A program made the position numbers and the translations under genes. A stretch of 59,239 nucleotides of DNA from Deltaproteobacteria bacterium (GTDB lineage Bacteria > Desulfobacterota > Binatia > Binatales > Binataceae). Location: NCBI GenBank assembly GCA_021799495.1, contig JAJZAI010000019.1, forward strand, positions 1 through 59,239, written 5' to 3'. How positions within the stretch are numbered: the stretch's first letter is position 1; each line of letters begins with the position of its first letter. Positions 52,308-59,239 of this stretch are shown here, one piece after another. Under the pieces are notes generated by a model, which worked only from the letters and a program-made list of their open reading frames with translations, was not told where the DNA came from and searched no databases.

Positions 52308-52389
52308 CGGCTAAATTCCTCTCGCTTCCGCTGGCGCGCGCTGCTTCACTGGGAGTGCGGGCGCCGTAAGCGGCGGAGGTGAGCGTCAG

Positions 52390-53307
52390 ATGGCCAAGCG
52401 TAGCGATTCGACGTCAACCGGCAACGTCCAGGGCGCGTCAAAAGCGGCGCGGGTCGCGGCGCGGGCGGCTGAAGCCGCGTCGCGGATGGTTCCGGGAGCC
52501 TATTTCCGCGACCGGACGGTTCTTATCACTGGCGCATCAAGCGGCATCGGGCGTGACATCGCCCTGACCTTCGCGCGGATGGGCGCGAAGGTCGCGTTGC
52601 TGGCCCGCAGGCGCTCGATGCTCGACGAAATCGCCGGGGAAATCCGCAAGAACGGCGGCGAAGCCCTGCCGCTCGCCGCCGACGTAACCCATCGCAGCGA
52701 ACTTAAGGAAGCCGTCGATCGGACGCTGTCGCATTTTCAGCGCATCGACGTGCTCGTCAACTCCGCCGGCATCGCCCTGCCCGATAGCGTCGAAACGATG
52801 CCGCCCGAGGACCTCGAGCGGATGATGTCCGTCAACCTGATGGGCACGCTGCACGCGATGCAGTTGGTATTGCCCGCGATGCGCTCGCGCGGGGCCGGCA
52901 ATATCGTCAATATCGCATCGCTGGCGGGCCGGCGCGGGATGCCGCCGCTCGGCGGCTACTGCGCGACCAAATTCGCCGTGGTCGGCCTTACCGAAGCCTT
53001 GCGCGTCGAACTTTTCGGCAGCGGCGTCAAGGTGTCGCTGGTGATGCCGGGCGTGATCGACACGCCGATGGTGCGTGACGCGAGCGGAACCGGAATCTTC
53101 AAGAATCTGCCCGAGTCGATTCCCTCGATGCCGCCGCAATGGGTGACGTGGGCGGTGATCGCCGCCGTCGTCCTTGGCCTGACCGAAATCGACGTGCCGC
53201 CCGGCGCGGTCATGATGGAAAAATTGGCGGCGCTTTTCCCCGGCCTGACTGACGCGGCTCTCGCCCTCGGCAACCGGGTTCTGGATTGGCTTACGACCCG
53301 CGGTTGA
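52390..53307 (+). CDS. SDR family oxidoreductase with N- and C-terminal extensions
   Basis: A 305-residue SDR. The N-terminal 40 residues are Ala/Arg-rich and amphipathic, then TGASSGIG (residues 47-54), NSAG, SLAG and YCATK. The C-terminal tail after residue 240 includes a hydrophobic stretch (WAVIAAVVLGLTEIDVP) and an amphipathic helix, as in membrane-linked SDRs that act on lipids or retinoid-like substrates. The ribosome site GGAGGTGA (52375-52382) is a perfect anti-SD match, so the gene is probably well expressed. Confidence 0.87.
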   Translation: MAKRSDSTSTGNVQGASKAARVAARAAEAASRMVPGAYFRDRTVLITGASSGIGRDIALTFARMGAKVALLARRRSMLDEIAGEIRKNGGEALPLAADVTHRSELKEAVDRTLSHFQRIDVLVNSAGIALPDSVETMPPEDLERMMSVNLMGTLHAMQLVLPAMRSRGAGNIVNIASLAGRRGMPPLGGYCATKFAVVGLTEALRVELFGSGVKVSLVMPGVIDTPMVRDASGTGIFKNLPESIPSMPPQWVTWAVIAAVVLGLTEIDVPPGAVMMEKLAALFPGLTDAALALGNRVLDWLTTRG

Positions 53308-53647
53308 TTGGTAACGCCGGCGTCATAAGGTACGCCGCAATTTATTCCCATTATGTTTAGTTATTTCGCATGATTTTTGAGTAAAACTATGAACCATTTA
53401 ATTGATATTACTCTATAACCATATATGCGCTGTCGAATTTAGCGCACATGGGCCGCGTCTAAAGAAACAGGAGCGTCAGAGATGCGCATTGCGGACCATC
53501 GAGCCGCAGTCCGCGCCAGTCCGGCGGGAAAATCGGGCGTCGCGAAGAGAAAACCGAAGGCTTTGTCAATGGTTTCGCTTCTTCGCGCATTTGATTACAG
53601 TGGCGTGAATTGCAGGTCTCGGGCGCGTTGCGCGACGAGGTTACTCG
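53308..53647. other. Intergenic region with an AT-rich centre
   Basis: 340 bases between the SDR stop and the lipase-like start. The part at about 53335-53430 is strongly AT-rich compared with the rest of the window and reads like a promoter area, though I cannot set a hexamer pair with right spacing. An ATG at 53482 has GGAG upstream but opens a frame that runs as a shadow into the next gene, so I reject it as a gene. Confidence 0.5.
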
Positions 53648-54436
53648 ATGAGTCGAAACGATGGCGGAACCAATCTTTCCTTCATGGACTTGCTGCAGGA
53701 GTTTCGCGTCGTGCGCGAAGTCGCGACCTTCGCCCAGCGCGCGTGGACGTGGCCGATCGCGCGCACCGCGGAAAACAAACGCTCGATATTGCTGATTCCC
53801 GGCTTCCTGGCTGGCGACGCCACGCTCTATCCCTTCGCCGACTGGCTGCGCGCCCGCGGTCATCAGGTCTATTTTTCGGGCATCATGGCGAACACCGACT
53901 GCCCGGTGCGCGCGCTCGAACGCCTCGGCCGGATTTTGCAGGATCGCGCCAGCCGTTCCGGCGAAAAACTGGTCGTCATCGGTCACAGCCTGGGCGGCAT
54001 CTATGCCCGCGAACTCGCGCGGCGCCATCCGGATTTGGTCGATCAGGTGATTCTGCTCGGTTCGCCAATCCATGAACCGCACAAGCATTCCAATCCGTTC
54101 GTGAAGATGCTCGCGACGGTCGCGATGCGCGTGAACGAAATCGGATGCCATTGTCCGCCCGACCGGCTCGCGACCATTTGTGGCGTCCTCGGCAGCGACC
54201 CCCCGCTGGGAATTCGCGAGACGCTGATCTATTCCAAGACCGACGGCGTGGTTGACTGGGAAAGCTGCATCGAGGAAGGCGATTACGTCGAAGCGGCCGA
54301 GGTCAAATCGACCCACTGCGGCATCCCGTACAACATGGATACCCTGCGCATTATCCGCGAGCGGATCGAGCGTGACGGCCAGCCCGACGATCCGGCCGCG
54401 ATCCGCGCGGCGCAGGCCCGCATGCAATCCGCCTGA
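53648..54436 (+). CDS. Lipase/esterase-like alpha/beta hydrolase
   Basis: A 262-residue alpha/beta hydrolase. SILLIPGFLAGDATLYPF is the oxyanion-hole strand, VVIGHSLGGIYARELARRHP the nucleophile elbow (GHSLGG), and Asp/His occur in KTDGVVDW and STHCGIPYN. The pattern resembles PGAP1-like or triacylglycerol lipase-type proteins. No signal peptide; an N-terminal amphipathic helix (FMDLLQEFRVVREVATFAQ) may touch the membrane. Its lipid-related role fits the neighbours. The start is 53648, where coding character begins. Confidence 0.85.
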   Translation: MSRNDGGTNLSFMDLLQEFRVVREVATFAQRAWTWPIARTAENKRSILLIPGFLAGDATLYPFADWLRARGHQVYFSGIMANTDCPVRALERLGRILQDRASRSGEKLVVIGHSLGGIYARELARRHPDLVDQVILLGSPIHEPHKHSNPFVKMLATVAMRVNEIGCHCPPDRLATICGVLGSDPPLGIRETLIYSKTDGVVDWESCIEEGDYVEAAEVKSTHCGIPYNMDTLRIIRERIERDGQPDDPAAIRAAQARMQSA

Positions 54437-54475
54437 CCGCCCTTCGCCGCGCGACCGCGCTGAATCCAGACGGAG

Positions 54476-54832
54476 TCAGCGCGAGGTCCACTTGGGATTG
54501 TTGATCGCGAGCGCGTCGGCCAGCGAACGCCGCACGTGATCGCGCAACGCCGCGTCGTCAGCATCGATCGCGCCGGAACGAATCCGCGCGCACATCTCTT
54601 CATTCAATGAATCGAGCGGCCCGTCGTGGCCGAGCATCGCTTGCAGCCGCGCGGCTTCATCCGCGGCCTGCGCGCCGCGCAATTCCAACTCGCGGCGCAC
54701 TGTGTTCAGGACATTGATAGTCACCCGCGTCTGGAAACGGTAATAGCCATTCAGCGTCGGCAGCAATTCCTCTTCGAGGTATTTCATCGCCGCTTGCAAC
54801 AATATCGTCGCGTCGGGTTTGCTGGTCGGCAT
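54476..54832 (-). CDS. DUF6285-like protein
   Basis: A 118-residue protein of the DUF6285 type, found in many genomes next to acyl-CoA dehydrogenase and APH-type phosphotransferase genes. Patterns are LLQAAMKYLEEELLPTLNGYYRFQTRVTINVLNTVRREL and DAALRDHVRRSLADALAINNP. Start ATG 54832 is preferred over GTG 54841, with GGAG 10 bases upstream. Function unknown; it may be a helper of the phosphotransferase. It follows the phosphotransferase stop by 31 bases. Confidence 0.75.
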   Translation of the reverse strand: MPTSKPDATILLQAAMKYLEEELLPTLNGYYRFQTRVTINVLNTVRRELELRGAQAADEAARLQAMLGHDGPLDSLNEEMCARIRSGAIDADDAALRDHVRRSLADALAINNPKWTSR

Positions 54833-54863
54833 TTGTATCACGCTCCGTGCGCGCCCGGACGCA

Positions 54864-55880
54864 TCATTCGCGTCCCTCGATCAGGTTGAGAAAATCCCAG
54901 AGCGGCTCCTCGATCCGCCGGCCGATCGCTGACTGCTCGACGCTGATCGGCTCCGTGCCGTCGCTGAAAGCCATCCCCTTGCGCAGGCACATGAGCGCCC
55001 ATTTCACGTCGCCGAACGCTTCCCAGAACATCACCTGCTTCGGATCGACGGAAATGCCGCTGGCGCGTTCGTAGGCCGCGAAAAGATCATCGCGCGAACC
55101 GAATCCGCCCACCGGCGGCTTGCCGCCGAAGCGCCATGTCTTCACGCACAGCCATCCCAGGTCCTGCATCGGATCGCCGATCTGCGAAATCTCCCAATCG
55201 AGCACGCAGCGGACTCCGTCTTCGCCGACGATCAGATTGCCGGTGCGGAAATCGCCGTGCAGCACCGTCATCCGCGGATTTTTCGGCGCGTGCTCGGCGG
55301 CCCATTTCAGTCCGAGTTCGACCGCCGGCAGTTTCAGCCGGTAGTGATCGGCGTAGCGGTAATACGCGGCCACTTCGGCCGCCGCGTCCTGACGGACCAG
55401 GAACGGCGCCTCACGCGGATCGATCTTGTGGATCGCGGCGAGAATTTCGCCGCACTGGCGCGCCATCACGGCGCGCGCCCCGGCGAATTTTTCGTCGCGC
55501 ACGATGCGCGGCCCGAGCGTTTCGCCCGCCACGCGTCCGGTCACGTAGCCATGGCCGATTCCGTCGGCGTCGTCGAATACGGCATAGACGTGCGGCGCGG
55601 GCACGCCCCCGCGCTCCGCCGCCATCGCGATTTGCGCGTCTTCCTCTGAATTCAGATGGGGCGTCACGCCCGCGAGCGGATCGGGCACGGGCGTCGCCCC
55701 GGCGTTCGAGAGCTGCACGATCAGTTCGAGCCGTTTTTCGCCGACGTCGGCGTCGAACGACCATGTGGTCTTGGTCGCGCCGCCGGTGAGGCGCTGCAGA
55801 TTATGCAGCGCGCCGGGAGCGCCGAGATGGCGCGCGATCGCGGCTCGCAGGCGCTGCGCAAAAATTTCGTCCTGGTTCAT
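54864..55880 (-). CDS. APH-like phosphotransferase, acyl-CoA dehydrogenase-linked
   Basis: A 338-residue protein with the catalytic loop HGDFRTGNLIV and the metal motif CVLDWEISQIGDPM. The N-lobe has LTGGATKTTWSFD. It is the ACAD10/11-type kinase-like family, which may phosphorylate 4-hydroxyacyl-CoA to feed acyl-CoA dehydrogenases. The ATG 55880 lies 16 bases after the acyl-CoA dehydrogenase stop; the longer open frame is a shadow of that gene. Operon: dehydrogenase, kinase, DUF6285. Confidence 0.9.
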   Translation of the reverse strand: MNQDEIFAQRLRAAIARHLGAPGALHNLQRLTGGATKTTWSFDADVGEKRLELIVQLSNAGATPVPDPLAGVTPHLNSEEDAQIAMAAERGGVPAPHVYAVFDDADGIGHGYVTGRVAGETLGPRIVRDEKFAGARAVMARQCGEILAAIHKIDPREAPFLVRQDAAAEVAAYYRYADHYRLKLPAVELGLKWAAEHAPKNPRMTVLHGDFRTGNLIVGEDGVRCVLDWEISQIGDPMQDLGWLCVKTWRFGGKPPVGGFGSRDDLFAAYERASGISVDPKQVMFWEAFGDVKWALMCLRKGMAFSDGTEPISVEQSAIGRRIEEPLWDFLNLIEGRE

Positions 55881-55896
55881 CGCCGGCCGCCGCGCC

Positions 55897-57168
55897 TTAT
55901 CCTTCGCCGCGTCCCTTGCGTCCGAAGCCGAACAAAATCTGCGCCACCCGCCGCATCTGAATCTCCTCGGCGCCTTCGGTGATGCGGTAGCGGCGGTGAT
56001 GCCGATAGATATGCTCGAACGGCTTGTGCCGCGAATAGCCGATTCCGCCATGCACCTGCATCGCGCGGTCGGCCGCTTCGCATACCAGCCGGTTCGCCCG
56101 GTAGTTGCACATCGCAACCTTGTCCGAGAGCTTCTCGGCCACCTCCGGCTTCGACATCCGATCCATCTCCCACGCCGTTTTGTGGATCAGCGTGCGGAGC
56201 ATCGCGGCCTCCGTATGCAGTTCGACCAGCGGCCACTGGATCGCCTGGTTGGTCGCGAGCGCCTTGCCGAAGGGCTTGCGCTCCTGCGCGTACTTGACCG
56301 CCTCATTGATGCAGAACTGCGCGGCGCCGAGCGACGATGCGGCCTGACGGATGCGGTTTTCGTGCACGAAATGCTGCGCGACGGCGAGACCGTCCTGCGG
56401 ATCGCCGAGAATCGCGTCGGCCGGGACCCAGACGTCGGTCAGGGAAATCCGCGGATGGTCGGTCGGCATGTTGAAGGTCCACAGGTACTCTTCGATTTTG
56501 AAGCCGGCGCTGTTGGTCGGCACGATAAAGCATCCGATTCCGCGCGGACTGCCGTCGCGACCTTCGTGCCGGGCGAAAACGAAATCGTGCGTGGCGACGT
56601 GCAGGCCCGTGTTCCACATCTTGGCGCCCGTGATCCGCCATCCGTCGCCGTCGCGCACCGCCCGCGTCTCCATCCAGGTCGCGTCCGAACCGTGATTCGG
56701 CTCGGTCAGGCCGAAGGCGATGCGAATTTTGTCTTCAAGAATCCCCGGAATGAAGCTGGCCTTCTGCTCGGGCGTGCCGAAATCGCGGAACATCAGCACG
56801 GTCGGGAGATTGCCGACGATCGAGCTTTCGTTTTGCAAATCATTGTGCAGGCCGAGACCCTTGGCCGCGAGATGCTCGCGAATTACGGCCATCCCAAGGT
56901 TGGTGCCGTCCTTGCCGCCGTATTCCCTGGGGAGAGCGTAGCGGAAATGGCCGGCGCGGTCGGCGCGCCGGCGCATCTCGCCGAGCAGCGCCTCCCATTC
57001 GTGGCGCGGCAGGCCGCCACGCTCGAAATCGGTGCGCGCCCATTCGCGGCGATGGTCGAAGAAACGAATATTGTCGTTTTCGCGTTCGAGCGGCTTGATT
57101 TCCCGTTCGATGAATTCGTCGAGCTCTACCAGATAGGCCGTCAGTTCGGCGGGTAGATTGAAATCCAA
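55897..57168 (-). CDS. Acyl-CoA dehydrogenase family protein
   Basis: A 423-residue flavoenzyme. Signs of the fold are FGLTEPNHGSDATWMETRAV, WRITGAKMWNTGLHVATHDFV, YAQERKPFGKALATNQAIQWPLVE, and the C-terminal QVHGGIGYSRHKPFEHIYRHHRRYRITEGAEEIQM, where EGAEE region carries the likely catalytic base. It should oxidise an acyl-CoA; substrate chain is unknown. It resembles the ACAD10/11 type by its kinase partner downstream. The first gene of an operon of three. No electron-transfer flavoprotein genes near. Confidence 0.93.
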   Translation of the reverse strand: MDFNLPAELTAYLVELDEFIEREIKPLERENDNIRFFDHRREWARTDFERGGLPRHEWEALLGEMRRRADRAGHFRYALPREYGGKDGTNLGMAVIREHLAAKGLGLHNDLQNESSIVGNLPTVLMFRDFGTPEQKASFIPGILEDKIRIAFGLTEPNHGSDATWMETRAVRDGDGWRITGAKMWNTGLHVATHDFVFARHEGRDGSPRGIGCFIVPTNSAGFKIEEYLWTFNMPTDHPRISLTDVWVPADAILGDPQDGLAVAQHFVHENRIRQAASSLGAAQFCINEAVKYAQERKPFGKALATNQAIQWPLVELHTEAAMLRTLIHKTAWEMDRMSKPEVAEKLSDKVAMCNYRANRLVCEAADRAMQVHGGIGYSRHKPFEHIYRHHRRYRITEGAEEIQMRRVAQILFGFGRKGRGEG

Positions 57169-57273
57169 GGTCGTGCGTCTCCTGCGATCGTTTCCGGGGC
57201 GTCGCCGCGCCGAGCGTCTAAGGTAAACACGGCGGCGGCGGCAGGCTCAAGTCCAGCGGAGAGCGGTGGAAGC

Positions 57274-57350
57274 TGGCGCGCCCGGAGGGATTCGAACCCC
57301 CAACCCTCGGATCCGAAGTCCGATGCTCTGTCCAGTTGAGCTACGGGCGC
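57274..57350 (-). tRNA. tRNA-Arg (anticodon TCG), CCA encoded
   Basis: A 77-base gene on the minus strand with all arms: acceptor GCGCCCG/CGGGCGC, D-arm GCTC/GAGC, anticodon stem TCGGA/TCCGA with loop CTTCGGA (anticodon TCG), T-arm GGGGG TTCGAAT CCCTC, discriminator G and encoded CCA at 57276-57274. The TCG anticodon reads CGA and, with modification, other CGN codons. No att-like direct repeat of its 3' end was seen in the window. Confidence 0.95.
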
Positions 57351-57362
57351 GCGCGACCGCTA

Positions 57363-57368
57363 ATTATC
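57363..57368 (-). promoter_or_regulatory. Likely -10 box of the tRNA-Arg gene
   Basis: GATAAT on the minus strand, five of six matches to TATAAT, placed 12 bases upstream of the tRNA 5' end. A weak TTCCGT lies 16 bases further upstream as a poor -35 box. Confidence 0.4.
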
Positions 57369-57640
57369 CCCTCTTTTTACTGGAACGGAACCACCCCCGC
57401 CAACCAATCCTTCCTCGGACGCTGCCCGTGAGTACGTGGAGGTTGTGTGGCGTTTCTGGCGAATGGTCCAGGCGCGCCTCTGTCGCGGCGTCGCCATGCG
57501 ACGATTTTCGCTTTGGTATCAACGGGATTGATCTGGAACCTGACGCCGACTCAGAGGGTGCGTCTAATGATGTGTGTCGTGACAGACCGGACCGCAGGCA
57601 GTTTCAACGCGGCGCGGTCGCGTGGCCGCTAGCAATCGCT

Positions 57641-58433
57641 TTAGTCAGCATCGTTGGAGTGGCGGTCCAAGCAGGAGTTTGCATTTGTCATCATCGGGAC
57701 CGGCCTTTGTTGTTTGCCAGATCCGGTAGAGCCAATGGTAACTCTCCATTCTTGGCAGAAATCAGTGTGGAAAACTCCATAGTTGATCTTGACGCGCAGA
57801 TACAGCCATTTGTAATAGCCAGCATTCATTTTGTTTGGTCAACTCGGCGTCGCTGAATTCGTTGCGCATCTCCACGAGATCATGATTGTCAATAGGCGAA
57901 GGCCACAACATCTCGTGAATAGGCGTGACGTTATCCAACGACGGGCCATTTGGCAGGCGTTTGGGGCTTGCCACGACAAGGTGCCGAAGCAGCGCATTTC
58001 CAGGTAATTTCCCAAAGTTAATATATGCGATTCCTATCTGGATTTGCCGGAAGTTTGTTTCTTGGGAGGAGCGAAAGACTTGGGTGTCGTTCGGTTCTTT
58101 TCCCTCAAAGGCCACCCCAATATATGGCCGCGTCGATGCGGTCACCGCATCGCGCGCGATGCGATTCGCACTCCTCATCTGACAGGACTGATATCCAGCG
58201 AACAGGGTGTAAAAGAAGACGACAATGACTCCGATCGCCTCGATAGGTCGTTTCCAAGATTCCTCTTTCGTCTTGCTCCAGAATTGGTATGCGTTGCCGG
58301 TATGGCGATGCTCGGTATCCCGCTTAGTCTGTGCGGATTTTCGGTAATAGAGAATGAGGTTCCGCGTCAGCTTGATAGCGAAGCGACGTGGTTTGCGTTC
58401 TTGATGGGCGCGTTGATTTTCTTCGTGGGACAA
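57641..58433 (-). pseudogene. Frameshifted membrane-anchored protein of unknown function
   Basis: The first frame, from 58433, gives a charged cytosolic start (about 60 residues), one membrane helix (IEAIGVIVVFFYTLFAGY), then TRPYIGVAFEG and INFGKLPGNALLRHLVV, and runs off into an unrelated end. In the +1 frame from about 57829 the sequence continues sensibly as YYKWLYLRVKINYGVFHTDFC and ends at 57641. The pattern (membrane helix, RPYIGV, FGKxPG, LYLxxxxxYxxxFHTxFC) matches a known type of small anchored hypothetical proteins. One missing or added base near 57815-57845, at a CAAACAAAATG run, would restore it. It may be real decay or a sequence error. Confidence 0.6.
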
Positions 58434-58496
58434 GGTTGCGCTCTCTTCACCGCGATTTTCGCTTTAGAAAACTTCTTTATTCTCCATATCGCGACA

Positions 58497-59239
58497 TCAC
58501 ACTGAACTCTTTGCGTGGCTTCTCTTCCACGATAGATATTTCTTCTCTTCCTCCGCGTGCGGGTGCTCCATTAATCCAATCACAGCGTCCCATGTTGTGT
58601 CGCGAGTATGGATAAATACCGATCCTAGCTTTACATCCGTAATTGGTACCATTTGCCCGAAAATGCTTAGACCGACTATTACAAAACGACGGCAAAATGG
58701 CAGCAATCGTTGTCCGTGCAACTTACAAAACTTTTGACGGAGGCTTATTTGATCCTCGTTGCGCTCAACGCCCTGCCTTGAACTGATGTGCGAAAGCCAT
58801 TTCGCCTCGCCGATTAGGAAAACATCGTCAGTCTGAAGGCCAAAATCTACCTCTGGACCCCCGGGCACGAGAGTTTCCGGGTGTGGAAGGCGACGCCAAA
58901 GCCAGAAATTCGCAACCGAGATCGAGCCTGCGGGTACATTAATCAAATTGAGCAATGCACTTGCAAATTTGGTTCTCGCACTCGGCTCTCCATAAATGAT
59001 CGGACCAAATACACTCCAAGTCAGAGCATCTTCGCTATGGAGTGATTGAAGATCGGAATAGAAACCGAGCGTTTTTGATAAGGCACTTCGATCAAATTCG
59101 TCAAAAGCACTCTGGTAGTGTCGCGGAGTTGGTGGAAAAGTGAAAAGGCGTCAAGATCCGGTGAGTTGAGCCACAACTCGCGCCCGCTGTTGGGCGGGTG
59201 CCGAAGGATGACGCCGTGGAGAGGGATAGCAGGAGTCGG
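58497..59239 (-). pseudogene. PD-(D/E)XK nuclease-like protein, frameshifted and cut by window edge
   Basis: The main frame from 59150 to 58497 gives PPTPRHYQSAFDEFDRSALS, DALTWSVFGPIIYG, VANFWLWRRLPHPE, then PEVDFGLQTDDVFLIGEAKW, a good PD-(D/E)XK-type active-site pattern (Asp in VDFG, Glu-x-Lys in EAKW), then QISLRQKFCKLHG. No ATG or GTG occurs before 58955 in this frame (TTG only), and a TGA is at 59153-59151, yet the protein looks real well upstream. In the other frame the sequence from 59239 reads HGVILRHPPNSGRELWLNSP and could join it through an indel in the CCTTTTC run at about 59145. It resembles nucleases in defence or mobile elements; the role is unknown. Confidence 0.5.

Noticed and set aside
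53482-54075. 197-codon frame with GGAG upstream
   Set aside because: From 53648 it is an out-of-frame shadow of the lipase-like gene; only the first 55 codons are outside and have no family pattern.
55765-57156. 463-codon frame antisense to the acyl-CoA dehydrogenase
   Set aside because: Shadow of a gene with clear flavoenzyme motifs.
57266-57856. 196-codon plus-strand frame across the tRNA
   Set aside because: Its start (GGIRTPNPRIRSP) is the antisense translation of tRNA-Arg, a common artefact.
58044-58505. 153-codon plus-strand frame with hydrophobic stretches
   Set aside because: Antisense to the membrane-anchored gene; hydrophobicity is a reflection of the opposite strand.
57274-59239. 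Integrated element using tRNA-Arg as attachment site
   Set aside because: No integrase and no repeat of the tRNA 3' end in the window; the lower GC alone is not enough, and the right side is cut off.
1-59239. CRISPR array, rRNA, IS transposase
   Set aside because: No regularly spaced repeats, rRNA motifs or transposase-like proteins were seen on either strand.

Overview
The window is 59 kb of GC-rich bacterial chromosome. It is densely packed and has no rRNA, no CRISPR array and no recognisable IS element or integrase. Several traits fit a soil or environmental lineage of the Binatota / Desulfobacterota_B type: an F420-type LLM oxidoreductase, repeated acyl-CoA, CoA-transferase and APH-like phosphotransferase genes, two MlaC/Ttg2D-type lipid carriers, a wax-ester synthase, a PHA synthase, and glutathione transferases. 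That assignment is an inference from gene content and was not tested by phylogeny. Both ends of the window cut through genes.

Layout. 1-6.5 kb: edge of a glycine-zipper lipoprotein, an acetyl-CoA hydrolase/transferase, a GT-C membrane glycosyltransferase, an NTF2-like protein, a diiron ferritin-like protein overlapping an SCP2-like gene, and an LLM oxidoreductase. 6.5-11.8 kb (minus): RF2 gene prfB with a classical programmed +1 frameshift, then lnt, an AbiGi-like gene, ybeY and phoH in a tight operon. 11.9-23.1 kb (mostly minus): three SDR enzymes including fabG, a c-type cytochrome, Fe-superoxide dismutase, amino-acid permease, threonine aldolase, a CbbQ/NorQ-type AAA+ ATPase, cysS, a DCC thiol protein, a free-standing LeuA/CimA regulatory domain and erpA; one MlaC gene is on the plus strand. 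23.2-28.2 kb (plus): queG, a SirB1-like gene and lutB-lutC-lutA for lactate oxidation. 28.2-32.3 kb (minus): PHA synthase with a small coiled-coil protein, a phosphotransferase and a GST.

32.6-40.9 kb: zinc-ribbon/TPR membrane protein, amidase, SRPBCC protein, DedA protein, DUF2007-like protein, MetE-like methyltransferase and a large secreted phosphoesterase preceded by two mutually exclusive RNA hairpins. 41-49 kb: smpB, an M48 protease with LemA, small heat-shock protein, TrmN6-like methyltransferase, DJ-1/PfpI protein, hydrolase, coaE, panE and GST. 49.2-57.4 kb: MlaC with a WS/DGAT acyltransferase, GNAT, SDR, lipase-like hydrolase, an acyl-CoA dehydrogenase / phosphotransferase / DUF6285 operon and tRNA-Arg(TCG). 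57.4-59.2 kb: a stretch of visibly lower GC with two genes that each appear broken by one frameshift, one membrane-anchored and one PD-(D/E)XK-like.

Together the genes describe housekeeping (translation, ribosome maturation, CoA and queuosine synthesis, Fe-S assembly) mixed with lipid and carbon-storage metabolism (PHA, wax ester or triacylglycerol, acyl-CoA oxidation, lipid carriers). No complete new multi-gene system is evident. The most unusual items are the free-standing LeuA regulatory domain, the AbiGi-like gene inside the ybeY-lnt operon, the switch-like hairpins at 40.7 kb, the diiron/SCP2 pair and the WS/DGAT-MlaC pair.
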